Shown: positions 36,601 to 46,500 of the stretch, one piece after another | Layout: each line of letters opens with the position of its first letter | Numbering within the stretch: position 1 is the stretch's first letter | Source: Schizochytrium sp. CCTCC M209059 | Lineage: Eukaryota > Sar > Bigyra > Thraustochytrida > Thraustochytriidae | Direction: 5' to 3' | Assembly: GCA_000818945.1 (NCBI GenBank) | Contig: KN805378.1 | Span: forward strand, 388,488 to 452,487 | Length of the DNA stretch: 64,000 bases | Made by a program: the position numbers and the translations under genes | The notes under the pieces: model-generated | The model's input: the letters and a program-made list of their open reading frames with translations, nothing else | What the model was told of the DNA's origin: nothing | Databases searched by the model: none

Positions 36601-39600
36601 CATTTGGATTGAAAATATGAACACGGTGCTTGACGATAATAAGAAGCTCTGTCTCAACTCGGGCGAGATCATGGGACTCAGTCCAGAGATGACGATGATG
36701 TTCGAAGTGGAGGATCTCGAAGTGGCCTCTCCGGCAACGGTGAGCCGCGTCGGTGTCATCTACATGGAGCCCAATACGCTTGGCTCTGACCCAATCATCC
36801 AGAGCTGGATCGAGTATCGTCTCCCGAGCATTGTCAAGAACGAGCACAAAGCTCTGCTGCAAAAGCTGTTCGATAATTTCCTTCAGAGTGCCCTGACGCT
36901 TCTGCGTCGAAACCTCGCGGAGCCGGTGCCGACGGTAGACAACAACTTGCTGGCGAGCCATTTGCGCATGATGGACGCGCTCTTCAACCTTCACATGAAT
37001 AGCAGCGGTGGCAAAGCTCGCGAAGACGGAGACGGCGAAGGTGATTCGTCTTCTGGAGGACTTGACCTCGATAAGGATCTCGAGCCTCTCTTCATCTTTA
37101 GTTTAGTCTGGTCGTTGGCGTGCACGGTGGATTCGAGCGGTCGCCGAACCTTTGATGGGTGGCTTCGCAATCAAATGGAGCAGAACTCGACCCCTTGCCC
37201 TTTTCCTCGAGAAGGCCTCGTCTACGACTACGTGTGGGATGTTAAGGCACATTCCTGGACGAAATGGATGGAAACGATCCCGCCGTACAAGTACGATAAG
37301 GATCTCCCCTTTGCCGAAACCATTATCCCAACCTCGGACTCAGTATGCTACACCTTTTTGCTCGACATCCTCACGTGCACGAACCTGCACGTGCTTATGT
37401 GCGGTGACACGGGTACCGGCAAGTCTGTGAATATCAACCGCTATCTGAGCAACGGCATGCCCGCGGACTACATTCCTCTTTGTCTCGCGTTCTCGGCACA
37501 GACAAGCGCCAATCAGACGCAGGATCTTCTGGACTCGAAGATGGAAAAACGCCGAAAGGGCGTTTTCGGTCCTCCGGCGGGAAAGCGCTTTGTCATCTTC
37601 GTCGACGATCTCAACATGCCCAAGCGTGAGACTTACTTTGCGCAGCCTCCGATCGAGATTCTTCGTCAATGGTTCACATATGGCGGCTGGTACGACCGCA
37701 AGGCGCTCACCTTTCGTCAGATTATCGATGTGAACATGGTGGCGGCCATGGGTCCTCCCGGAGGTGGCCGCAATCCCGTCACCCCTCGCATGCTTCGGCA
37801 CTACAATATTATCACCTACACGCCGCTCGAGCAAGAGAGTATGGCCACAATCTTTGGCACGATTCTCGGCAACTTTCTTCGTGACTCCTTTGATGGCGCA
37901 GTGGCGCCCTTGGCCGACCCAATTGTCGACTCAACTATTCAGATTTACGACCGCATTCGCTCCGAGCTGTTACCTACCCCAAGCAAGTCGCACTATACCT
38001 TTAACATGCGCGATCTCAGTAAGGTTTTCCAGGGTATGCTCATGGTGTCCGCGAAAGTCACCAACGGGGTCGACGCGGTCGTCCGACTGTGGGTTCATGA
38101 GTGCCAGCGTGTCTTTCGTGATCGCCTCGTCAATGACGAGGACCGCGATTGGTTCAATAACCTCGTCGTCAGCAAGGTTGACAAGGACCTGAAGCTTGAC
38201 TGGAACAAGATCAAGCCAGAGACAGAGTACATGATCTTTGGAGACCTTCTGGAGCCGGACAACAAGATCTACCAGGAGATTGTTGAGATTGACACGCTCC
38301 TGCCCGCGATCGAGCAATATTTGGTAGAGTACAACGCCGAGTCCAAAACGCCGATGCACCTGCAGCTTTTCATGGATGCCATTCAGCACGTGAGCCGCAT
38401 TGCACGTGTGATTCGCCAGCCCATGGGTAATGCTCTGCTTCTCGGTGTTGGTGGTAGCGGTCGCAAGTCGCTGACGAGACTTGCCGCCTATATCGGGGAC
38501 TTTGCAGTCTTCCAAGTTGAAATTGCCAAAGGCTACGGTCTCGCAGAATGGCGCGAAGACATCAAGGCCTGCCTTCTCAAAGCAGGCGTGGACGATGTTC
38601 AGGTGGTCTTTCTTTTTGACGACTCGCAAATCATCATGTCGCAAATGCTCGAAGACATCAATGGTATCCTGAATCAGGGTGATGTTCCTAACCTCTACGC
38701 GCCCGAGGACATGGAGAAAATCATGACTGCGTGCCGTGGTGACTGCGCCAAGCGAAAAATTGCGCCGACAAAGATCAATATCTTTTCTTCCTTCATTCTT
38801 CGCGTCAAGCGAAACGTGCACGTTGTGATGTGCATGAGCCCGGGAACGCCAATCTTCCGTGATCGTCTGCGCATGTTTCCCGCGCTCGTCAATTGCTGCA
38901 CGATCGACTGGTTTTCCGAGTGGCCCGATGAGGCGCTCCGAAGTGTCGGCTTGGGTATCATGCAGGCCGAAGATCTCCAGATGGGAGATCATCTCGACAA
39001 CGTTGTCGAGCTCTTCAAGGTATTTCATCAAAGCGTCGCCAACAAGTCCCGCGACTTTTTTGAGGAGCTTCGAAGGTACAACTACGTTACCCCGACGTCG
39101 TACCTGGAGCTCCTTACTACTTTCAAAAACCTTTTGCAGGTGAAACGCGATGAGGTGCAGCAAAAGAAGCAGCGCCTTCAAATCGGTCTCGATAAGCTCA
39201 CGACCACAGCGGCGCAAGTTGCTGATTTGCAGGTCCAGCTCACGGACATGCAACCTGTCCTCGCCAAGACACAGGTTGAAGTCGACGAAATGATTGTGCA
39301 AATCAAAAAGGATAAGGCCGCTGCGGACGAGACAAAGGCCATCGTATCCAAGGAGGAAGAAGCTGCTCAGGAAAAGGCACAGGCCACCAAGGCCATTGCT
39401 GACGATGCGCAGCGGGATCTTGACGAAGCTCTTCCAGCTCTCGATGAGGCCGTCAAGTGTCTGAGCAAGCTGAAAAAGGGTGATATTGTCGAGGTTGGGT
39501 CGCTCAAGACCCCACCTTCCGGCGTCAAGCTGACCATGGAAGCCGCGTGCATCATGTTCGAGGTCAAGCCCAAGATGGTTGCGGATCCAGCGAACATGGG

Positions 39601-42600
39601 CAAGAAAGTCAAGGACTATTGGGAGCCTGCGCAAAAAACGCTGCTCAATGATGCCAACAAGTTTCTGGAGCGGCTCTTTAACTTTGACAAGGACAACATT
39701 CCAGACAAGGTAATTCGTGAAATTGAGGCGTACATGCAGAATCCTGATTTCACACCCAAGGAAATCGAAAAGGCGAGTAAAGCATGTACTGCCATTTGCA
39801 TGTGGGTCCGAGCCATGCACAAGTACCACTTCATTGCCCTCGGCGTCGAGCCGAAGCGTAAGAAGCTCGCAGAGGCCGAGGCGGAGCTCAAGGTCACCAT
39901 GGAAAAGCTTGACAAGGCTCGCTCCGAGCTGCAGGCGGTCATGGACAACATTCAAGCTCTTGAGGATGGCTACAACCAGTCTGTGGCCAAGAAGGAGCAA
40001 CTTGCCCGAGATGTCGAGCAGTGCAGCGCTCGCCTCGACCGCGCGCAAAAGCTCATTGGCGGCCTCGGCGGCGAGAAGGATCGCTGGACGTCTGCTGTGG
40101 CGCAATTCGAAACCGACTACGTAAACCTCTTGGGAGATGTGCTCATCTCGAGTGGTGCTATCGCCTACCTTGGGCCCTTTACTAGCGTCTACCGTTCTGC
40201 ACTCACCGATGTCTGGATTGAGGAGCTCATGCGTCTTAAAATTCCTCATACTCCGGGCGTAGATATCATCAAGACGCTCGGTGAACCAGTGGTCATTCGT
40301 GGCTGGAACATCGCTGGACTTCCCGACGATGCACACTCTGTGCAGAATGCAATCGTTATGGAGAAGGCCCGCCGATGGCCTCTGCTTATTGATCCTCAAA
40401 CTCAGGCCAACCGTTTCATCAAGAATCTTGGCAAGGAGAGCGTCAATGGGATCGAGGTCGTCAAGCAAAGCGACAAGAACCTCATTCGCTGTCTCGAGAA
40501 CGGTGTGCGCTTTGGAAAATGGGTTCTCATGGAAAATGTGGGTACAAAGCTGGATGCAGCCTTGGAGCCAGTGCTTCTGCAACAAACTTTTATCCAGGAT
40601 GGCCAGGTCATGATGAAGCTCGGTGATAACACTGTGCCTTATCACGAAGAGTTTCGATTCTTTATGACTACCAAGCTCCCTAACCCGCACTACCCACCCG
40701 AAGTGGCGGTCAAGGTGAGCTTGCTGAACTTTAGCATCACGCCGCGAGGTCTCGAAGAGCAGCTGCTTGGTATTGTCATGGTAAACGAACTCCCTGAACT
40801 GGAACAGCGCAAGAATGAAATTGTCGTGCAGAATGCTGAAATGGGCAAGAAGCTCAAGGAGATCGAGGACACTATTTTGTACATGCTCTCCAACTCGCAA
40901 GGTAATATTTTGGACGATGCTGAGCTCATCGAAACGCTTGCGACATCCAAGGTAACCTCGCAAGAAATTAACACCAAGGTCGCGGAATCCAAGGAGACGG
41001 AGAAGGAAATTGATGCAGAGCGTGAAAAGTACCGCCCCTTTGCAAAGCGAGGTTCCATTCTCTACTTTGCCATTGCCGACCTTTGCATCATTGATCCCAT
41101 GTATGAGTACTCGCTTCAGTGGTATAGCCAGCTCTTTGCGCAGGGCATTCTCAACAGTGAGCCAAAGAGTGACATCGAAGAACGTCTTGAAATTCTCAAG
41201 GACTTCTTCACCTACATGCTCTATGAGAATGTCTGTCGTAGTCTCTTTGAGAGGCACAAGCTGATGTTCTCCTTCAACCTTGTCATCAAGATTCTTCAGG
41301 GTGACGGTCTCGTCGATAGTGCCGAGTACCGCAATCTGCTCACCGGACAGGGATCGGGACGCGTCTCAGACCTCGCTAAGCCGCAGGGTGCGGAGTGGGT
41401 CACTGATAAGATGTGGGGTGACATCCAGAGCGTCTCGACGCTGCCGGCATTGCATGGTTTCGAGGATTCTTTCGTCGAGCACGTTGCCGACTGGAATCTG
41501 TTCTTCGACTCTGAAACATGTTTCGAAGACCCACTTCCTGGTGGCTGGGACGACCGCGTGAACGAGCTGCAGCGCATGCTCATTTTACGCGCGATCCGCC
41601 CCGACAAGATCTCGAACTCGGTGCAGAACTACATTGTCAACAGGTTTGGACAACGTTTCATCGAGCCGCCTCCCTTTGAGATTAAAAAGTGCTTTGACAC
41701 GTCCGTGGTTACAACGCCTCTGATCTTCGTGCTCACCAGTGGTAGTGATCCGACAAAGTCGTACTTTGAGTTTGCAGAGACGATGGGAATGGCGGATAAG
41801 CTCAAGAGCATTTCACTTGGCCAAGGTCAAGGACCTATTGCGGCCCGAATGATCGAGGAGGGCATTTCCAAGGGCATGTGGATCCTTCTTCAGAACTGCC
41901 ATCTTGCAAGCTCCTGGATGGACGAGCTTGAGCGCATCGTCGAAGAGATCAAACCCGAGACCACGAATCCGGAATTCCGCTTGTGGCTGACGTCAATGCC
42001 TTCCAAGACCTTTCCTGTATCCGTCTTGCAGGATGGTATCAAGATGACCATGGAACCCCCCAATGGAATGCGTGCCAATCTTCGCGGTGTTTACTTCAAA
42101 TTTGACGACGATCAGCTCAAGGCTACCACCAAGCCTGGTGTATACATGCGCCTTCTGTTTGGACTCTGCTTCTTTCATGCACTTATTCAAGAACGACGCA
42201 AGTTCGGCCCGCTTGGATGGAACGTCCCCTATGAGTTTAACGAGACTGATCTGGAAATCTCGCAGCGCCAGTTGGAAATGTACCTGGACGAATACGAGGA
42301 AATTCCATTCGAGTGTTTGAAGTTTCTCACGGCGCGCATTAATTACGGTGGCCGTGTAACAGACGCCATTGACATTCGCACCATGGATGTCCTCCTGGAG
42401 CAATTCTACCAGCCGGACGCGCTCAATGATGGCTTCAAATTCTGTCCGCGCGAGGAGTACTTTTCACCCGCGGTCGACGAGGACAATCCCATCCGTGGCT
42501 ACCGAACATACATCGAAGGTCTTCCGGTCAACGCACCACCGGAAGTCTTTGGAATGAATACCAACGCCAACATCACGTCGGCCCTACAAGAAACAAATGA

Positions 42601-43498
42601 GATGCTTGACACCTTGGTGCTGCTTCAGCCCCGCACAAGCTCCGGCGGTGGAGCCTCGCGCGAGGACATCATTGAACAGGACATCATCGACTTTCAGCAG
42701 CGCTTCCCCCGTCATTTCTCCATTGAAGCCATTCGTATGGACTACCCTGTCCGATACGAGGAATCCATGAACACGGTGCTGCAGCAAGAGTGCGCCCGTT
42801 TCGAGCGTCTGCTCAGCGTCATCGAGTCCACGCTCATCGACTTGCGAAAGGCGCTGCGCGGACTTATGGTCATGTCTGGTGAGCTCGAAGCCATGAGCAA
42901 CGCCATGTATGCACAAAAGACGCCCGAGCTCTGGGAGTCCGCCTCTTATCCGAGTCTCATGCCTCTGCGAAGCTACTTTGCCGACTTTGTGAAGCGTTGC
43001 AATTTCTTGCAAGACTGGATTCGCGATGGCATGCCCACCACGTACTGGCTGTCTGCTTACTTTTTCCCTCAAGCCTTTCTCACGGGTCAGCTGCAGAACT
43101 ATGCGCGAAAGCACCAGCTACCTATCGACACGATCTCCTTCGAGTTTGATGTCGTGCCCGAATCCGAAACGCACGAGTCTCCAGAAGATGGTTGCTATGT
43201 GCACGGTCTCTACCTCGAAGGGGCGCGCTGGAGCTTTGACGAGTTCTCCGTGGTGGACTCCCTCCCCAAGCAGCTCTTTGCCGACATGGCCCCCATTCAC
43301 TTTGTTCCAATTCACGGAAAGTCGGACAAGGAAGAAGGGTACAAGACACCACTTTACAAGACATTACGTCGTGCAGGTACGCTTTCGACGACGGGTCACT
43401 CTACCAATTTCGTCATGTACCTGCAGCTCCCATCGAATGTGGAATCTGCAAAGTGGATCAAGGCAGGTGTCGCCCTGTTCTGCGCTCTCAAGTACTAA
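30653..43498 (+). CDS. Axonemal dynein heavy chain, probably single-headed inner arm
   Basis: A 4,281-residue motor from ATG 30653 to TAA 43498, without introns. The long N-terminal tail is followed by the AAA ring. P-loops lie at about residue 1612 (GPAGTGKT, AAA1), 1893 (GPTGGGKS, AAA2), 2251 (GDTGTGKS, AAA3) and 2598 (GVGGSGRKS, AAA4). The AAA1 Walker B region reads ACFDEFNRI. The coiled-coil stalk is near 2830-2935 and 3075-3150, with the microtubule-binding tip between. The C-terminus WIKAGVALFCALKY is the usual dynein ending. The AAA1 surroundings (DYLAMGKFFKGLASCGAW) resemble the animal DNAH1/3/7/12 inner-arm group more than outer-arm or cytoplasmic chains, a judgement from memory. The tail carries two strongly acidic inserts (about residues 575-605 and 765-790). 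It powers flagellar bending. It converges on an EF-hand gene with 64 bp between stops. Confidence 0.95.
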   Translation: MRPSYGGSGGGGITTPRSPERRQPHGRSSSPRKRSQKQQLHQDQLEGAAEATSPIKGLRKQINSNPRHDHAGAGVFSAYIHNLQDDELASDSRDSGSDKGSSQQSWHKGASRESKIATEHSEEKESIPNGAAAVAQAALDNIVWEEASVASALRACHVWPTGESSLDPGSASMLPLSAYYDKLSDPIVPDSINFPVSGVSVLARPEDTEWEDARVESYDPETDRYVVETCTDGDNRYVQVPRVRLYFPSEPVEDFVRRYVSAYFRREQAHLLIRYNLYVDCMPAQVGAALSEAQLQRIVNYALGSSRGTAKDAKARMDVASMLREVQTRFARTLNKIDFDLKMNRSTHEALQKDSLEELPGVLRAVERAGAAPEQGCLPVPSYDAEACYNDLVARSFFADAAALEALDSVHQLCQRLGTEEFRLFRVTPEPQSLSLREFEELQRGQIDTVAVLLTDDWTQAAKTAIKSSMGRDPARWDLESKDRAAYEASELRCFFRNVNLRMTDALHDSVVESIEKYGRFIEEATQYRAEIVSSAEIHVDFLSASANSQTKPLFRVDLVEEVRLPRPKAAVVADGEDGDDGDGEDADDDDEDEEAGGADDDEGTMKAFFGYSEDPQAFVEKARDFVRLGLRAVQGVPQVQRLAMDRLYWGEIPEIATVTEEDPLVEKTESLISTSLENSFGELGAYLDQLDRFLPILRLDVDSFMAELEEPFRAAEERLQRKIEREERRAEQQRLKEEKEQAFKEEVAKLRAEGNETEAAAMEAKKAEEDEEDEDEDDDDDDDDDDDAEAPTLDTDQIAKYISDHIREKDRVELLIPEAANIGLFEINCSKLRRALSEKHASVVSRLLDFVSRCTIGQCNNLLSRFSDMNQELSKFPQNIEELVEIRNYMGTIPNKLAEVHEEIAKLWKGYDLLDKYEYRLGSKVFGQKWRLFGGTKMILDKVEVTTEMLDKEQVRYANIQKEKQEDFLVHLDKLSKEVASFSQFSDLRRIKSIAQSAADIAEKIRKAQADADLFNSRENLFEQEMTDYEQVTEIARAFQPYESLWLTVSEWITNEEVWRTGKFADLVPEDIEKQVTESYKIMNRSIKFFQKAELPLIKETAETIKSKIEVFRPYMPMITALRNPGMRERHFDVLSEELGFEVRADENFTLEQAIGLNLHEHSETISKVAGVAAKEFQIEQALDKMEHEWENVYLDCRPYKDTGTFVLGGIDEIMAILDEHITMTQAMQFSSFKGPFVERIDDFDRKLLMTSEVLEEWIAVQRNWLYLQPIFESPDINKQLPAEGKRFSSVDKNWRTTLLQASQQAKALEFCPNPKLLAMFAESNKLLDMVSKGLSDYLETKRGGFSRFYFLSNDELLEILSETKDPQMVQPHLKKCFEGVRSVFFSEDMHITDMKSSEGEVVPLVVQVDPNGKNVEVWMTELEDRMMDSVKDVMWSSMLSYVETPRTEWLQMVPGQCALNASQFHWTREIEEAMDADGNAGVGRCYEQQVRQINDMVALVRDPELKSNARMTISALTVIDVHARDVTDNLFREGVKDKTEFSWISQMRYYWLNGEALEGDMRVMMVSSLRPYGYEYLGNSFRLVITPLTDKCYLTLMGALQMNLGGAPAGPAGTGKTETTKDLAKALAKQCVVFNCSDGLDYLAMGKFFKGLASCGAWACFDEFNRIDVEVLSVVAQQIMTLQAGVTAGLTRIVFEGVEIKLSDQFAVYITMNPGYAGRTELPDNLKALFRPVAMMVPDYALIGEIMLYSFGYEKARICAKKMVATFRLNSEQLSSQPHYDYGMRAVKTTIVAAGNLRRDYPNEDEEILLLRALQDVNLPKFLSHDLPLFRGIISDLFPGKSRPDIDYGALLQCLRVANQNAGLQNTPWFLTKQIQLYETIVVRHGLMLVGPTGGGKSRNVENLDTALGLLKKRGIKGFAYEKIHRYTVNPKSITMGQLYGEFDPNTHEWQDGILANIVRICAKSTTPDRKWVMFDGPVDAIWIENMNTVLDDNKKLCLNSGEIMGLSPEMTMMFEVEDLEVASPATVSRVGVIYMEPNTLGSDPIIQSWIEYRLPSIVKNEHKALLQKLFDNFLQSALTLLRRNLAEPVPTVDNNLLASHLRMMDALFNLHMNSSGGKAREDGDGEGDSSSGGLDLDKDLEPLFIFSLVWSLACTVDSSGRRTFDGWLRNQMEQNSTPCPFPREGLVYDYVWDVKAHSWTKWMETIPPYKYDKDLPFAETIIPTSDSVCYTFLLDILTCTNLHVLMCGDTGTGKSVNINRYLSNGMPADYIPLCLAFSAQTSANQTQDLLDSKMEKRRKGVFGPPAGKRFVIFVDDLNMPKRETYFAQPPIEILRQWFTYGGWYDRKALTFRQIIDVNMVAAMGPPGGGRNPVTPRMLRHYNIITYTPLEQESMATIFGTILGNFLRDSFDGAVAPLADPIVDSTIQIYDRIRSELLPTPSKSHYTFNMRDLSKVFQGMLMVSAKVTNGVDAVVRLWVHECQRVFRDRLVNDEDRDWFNNLVVSKVDKDLKLDWNKIKPETEYMIFGDLLEPDNKIYQEIVEIDTLLPAIEQYLVEYNAESKTPMHLQLFMDAIQHVSRIARVIRQPMGNALLLGVGGSGRKSLTRLAAYIGDFAVFQVEIAKGYGLAEWREDIKACLLKAGVDDVQVVFLFDDSQIIMSQMLEDINGILNQGDVPNLYAPEDMEKIMTACRGDCAKRKIAPTKINIFSSFILRVKRNVHVVMCMSPGTPIFRDRLRMFPALVNCCTIDWFSEWPDEALRSVGLGIMQAEDLQMGDHLDNVVELFKVFHQSVANKSRDFFEELRRYNYVTPTSYLELLTTFKNLLQVKRDEVQQKKQRLQIGLDKLTTTAAQVADLQVQLTDMQPVLAKTQVEVDEMIVQIKKDKAAADETKAIVSKEEEAAQEKAQATKAIADDAQRDLDEALPALDEAVKCLSKLKKGDIVEVGSLKTPPSGVKLTMEAACIMFEVKPKMVADPANMGKKVKDYWEPAQKTLLNDANKFLERLFNFDKDNIPDKVIREIEAYMQNPDFTPKEIEKASKACTAICMWVRAMHKYHFIALGVEPKRKKLAEAEAELKVTMEKLDKARSELQAVMDNIQALEDGYNQSVAKKEQLARDVEQCSARLDRAQKLIGGLGGEKDRWTSAVAQFETDYVNLLGDVLISSGAIAYLGPFTSVYRSALTDVWIEELMRLKIPHTPGVDIIKTLGEPVVIRGWNIAGLPDDAHSVQNAIVMEKARRWPLLIDPQTQANRFIKNLGKESVNGIEVVKQSDKNLIRCLENGVRFGKWVLMENVGTKLDAALEPVLLQQTFIQDGQVMMKLGDNTVPYHEEFRFFMTTKLPNPHYPPEVAVKVSLLNFSITPRGLEEQLLGIVMVNELPELEQRKNEIVVQNAEMGKKLKEIEDTILYMLSNSQGNILDDAELIETLATSKVTSQEINTKVAESKETEKEIDAEREKYRPFAKRGSILYFAIADLCIIDPMYEYSLQWYSQLFAQGILNSEPKSDIEERLEILKDFFTYMLYENVCRSLFERHKLMFSFNLVIKILQGDGLVDSAEYRNLLTGQGSGRVSDLAKPQGAEWVTDKMWGDIQSVSTLPALHGFEDSFVEHVADWNLFFDSETCFEDPLPGGWDDRVNELQRMLILRAIRPDKISNSVQNYIVNRFGQRFIEPPPFEIKKCFDTSVVTTPLIFVLTSGSDPTKSYFEFAETMGMADKLKSISLGQGQGPIAARMIEEGISKGMWILLQNCHLASSWMDELERIVEEIKPETTNPEFRLWLTSMPSKTFPVSVLQDGIKMTMEPPNGMRANLRGVYFKFDDDQLKATTKPGVYMRLLFGLCFFHALIQERRKFGPLGWNVPYEFNETDLEISQRQLEMYLDEYEEIPFECLKFLTARINYGGRVTDAIDIRTMDVLLEQFYQPDALNDGFKFCPREEYFSPAVDEDNPIRGYRTYIEGLPVNAPPEVFGMNTNANITSALQETNEMLDTLVLLQPRTSSGGGASREDIIEQDIIDFQQRFPRHFSIEAIRMDYPVRYEESMNTVLQQECARFERLLSVIESTLIDLRKALRGLMVMSGELEAMSNAMYAQKTPELWESASYPSLMPLRSYFADFVKRCNFLQDWIRDGMPTTYWLSAYFFPQAFLTGQLQNYARKHQLPIDTISFEFDVVPESETHESPEDGCYVHGLYLEGARWSFDEFSVVDSLPKQLFADMAPIHFVPIHGKSDKEEGYKTPLYKTLRRAGTLSTTGHSTNFVMYLQLPSNVESAKWIKAGVALFCALKY

Positions 43499-43562
43499 CC
43501 ATTTTTAAAACACACACAACCCCCCATAAAGAAATCTTCTTATCCAAATCATGAGCTTTAGC

Positions 43563-46500
43563 TCAACTCTTCCTACCAAGACTTGCAGTGAGCACCCGCT
43601 GTAGCTCAGCACGTCCAATAACCTCGCCATCCTCGCTAATGAGCCCAAAAATCTCGTTCGCGACTTTGGCCAGGTCATTCGGTCGCATATGCGGGCAAAG
43701 CTTTCCGAGGGCCTTTCGTAGCGCCGACTGTGATACGCGCCCAGTCCCAGAGCGATCAAGAGCGCGAAGAACGCGCGAGGCATCAAGCGTACCACCACCT
43801 TTTCGCGCTGTGTCTCGAAGAGCGCGTTTTACAGACTCCAGGCTGGGTTTCAGGGATTCAGGAACGGGAAAGACCCAGCGCTGAAGCGTACCAAAGTCAA
43901 GACCTTGCCCCAGGGCTGCCGCTTTCTCGAACTTGTGCGCTCGTCCGCCGCAGATGTCTAGCATGAGAGCCTGCGCGGTCCAAGGATTCTCCTGCACCCC
44001 GAGATGGCCGAGATCACCACAGGCATCGATCAAGTCTTGCATACGTACTCGACCCTTCCGTCCACGATCCAGCGCACGAAAAGCACGTCTCATATTTTCT
44101 GAAGGCCCGGCGAGTTCTTGAAGATGCGCACGCAGTGTCCTGGCTACCATCTTGGCATCGTGCAAGGCTTGAGGATCCGTGTCCGCGTCGACCTCTAGTG
44201 CAAGTCCAACAGTGTTGTTTGCGAGAATGCTCTGACGAAAATCGTCCCAGTGCCAGTCATTTCCCTTGTCGCCGTTGTGAAGTTCAAGAAGCCCCAAGAG
44301 AACCTCTGCATCGGCATCGCTGATATCAAGGCCAAGATGACCTCGAATTGCCGTTTGTAAATCAAGATGGGCAAAGGAAGCTCGTTTTGCCTCCTCGGAC
44401 TCCGCATCGATGCCCTCTCGACTACTTTTGCGCACTGCACCGCGCAATTTGATGACCAAGGCAGCGACAGTGCCCGAGGAAGATGATTTTTCAGCGTTCT
44501 CGCCCTTTGCCAATTGCATGGGAGGGTTTAAAGCAGTCTGAGCCTGTGTCAGTAGTCCGCAAAGTACCACAAGATTTACGTCGTCGCCAAGCCGATCGCA
44601 GAGCGCGAGGTCAACGGCGGCCTCCAGCTGCCAGGCCGGCGCAAGAACTCCGACTTGTCGCAATACACGTAGGGCTTCCGGTCGACTCATCCGCGATCGT
44701 TCCCCAGATTCGTTAGACTCGACTTGTCTTCCAACGTAGCGTTGCATTGTCTCCAAAAGACTGGATGCACGTGGATTCTTGGCATGAAACTGGCGAGAAA
44801 TGACCGCAGTGTCCAAAAAGGCCATGAGGAAATCTGCATACTGTACTTCGCCAATGTCATTTTGAGGCGAATGCTCGTACAGTACTTCGAGCTCTTGATC
44901 GTGAAGTTTGCAGCCGCTGTCGAGCAGCACGGCTTCAAAGGAGGCCTGATCAACATAGGCGCTTCCATTCTGAGCAAGCGTCCTGAACGCCTGATAGAGG
45001 TTTCTGCTTGCGCCTCGAACCTTGCGCATGGCCATGCGAAGTAGCGCATCGCGCCCACTTTGAGCGCTCATGGTGCCGGGTTTCCCGCTTGTGAAAGCCT
45101 CAAGCTCCGCGAAGGAGACCACGCCCGAGCCGTTTGCGTCGAGACGGTTTACGAGCTGATGAACTTGTCTTGTAGAAAGCTCGACATTCACAGACCGTAG
45201 CAGCACTGCGAGCTCCTTTGCTGTAAACGCGTTCTGGTGCGTATTTGCGAACCGCTTCAAGCGTTGGCTTAGGGACGGACCCACGCGTAGATGCGCCAAC
45301 TTTCGTCGAACATCCTCGAGAGTTTGCGGACTGAGCTCCTCGTGCTTACGCACGCCTTTGGAGAGGACACTTTTGTTCTTTGACGTAGGGGCCTTGTGAG
45401 GCGTGTGCAGGGCAAAGTGCTGAAAGGTAGGAAAGTCGATCGTTCCCGAGGCGTTCGGGTCGAGACGCTTCATTAGAGCGGCTTCCGCATTTGCGGACAG
45501 GTGGAAGCCCACACGACGTAAGCTAGAAGCAAAAGCCCGCGACGTAACAAAGCCTGCACGCGTCTTGTCAAATGCCTGAAAAGCAATGTGGAGATCGCGC
45601 TTGCCGTCCCCAAGGTCTGCAAGCTTCAAAAGAAGTTGCTGTACTCTTTCTACTGCAAGTTCGACCTCTGCATTCGATTTTTGTGCATCCCGGAGAGGCG
45701 AGCTCGGAGTTCCGTGAGCAAATTCATTGAGTTCTTGTTGGCAGACGAGTCCGTCCGCATTTTGGTCAATCAGTTCCATCACATCATCCTTCTCCGCCTC
45801 AGAAAGCGGAACAGTTGCTCGCTTATCAACAAGGCGGTGAAACTCGCGTCGGCTCACAGCATCATGGCCAACTGCTTCTTCGAGATCGAGATCGGCGAGG
45901 TCCTTGCGTAAACGGTCTTCAAGTATGGCTCTTCGGCGAGGCGAGGACTGAATGTCTTCGTCAAGCGTGTCGACGAGCTCCAGAAAATCGGTATATCTGA
46001 GGCCTCGGTTGTCTTTAGCGCGCCGTTGCAGTCCCTCAAGGAGAGAACGCTGCTCGCTCCGTGTGAGATCCTTTTCTATCCCACAAGAAAGCAAGAGTTG
46101 GCGAAGTTCTCGGCGGTCGACCTTGCCATCGCGATTACGGTCTAGGTTGTCAAACGCAAGACGAAAGTCGATCATGTTTGAGGCGCTCTGCTGAGCGTCG
46201 CGCATGATCGCGCTGCGAATTTTTTCTTTGGCCCGCGCGAGTCGTTCTATCTTTGAGTCGCTGCAAACAGATTCAAGTTCGCTAAGCGCGTCCTCGCTTT
46301 CTTCGCTCAAAGCTCTACGCGAAGCTTTGCTCCGCATCTTATCTCGTACAAAAGCTCGACCCTCGTCAAGGCAGTCTCTACTCGACGTACTGCTTGCAAT
46401 ACTATTGTCATCTGATGACCAGTATAGCTGAGCGGCAGCACGACGTGAAGCGCGCCCCTTGCACCTGGCTGCATCAGAACTAGCAAGGGATGCCTCGTCG

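Noticed and set aside
37970..41257. 1,095-codon minus-strand frame inside the dynein gene
   Set aside because: Antisense shadow caused by codon bias in the dynein gene; no recognisable domain.
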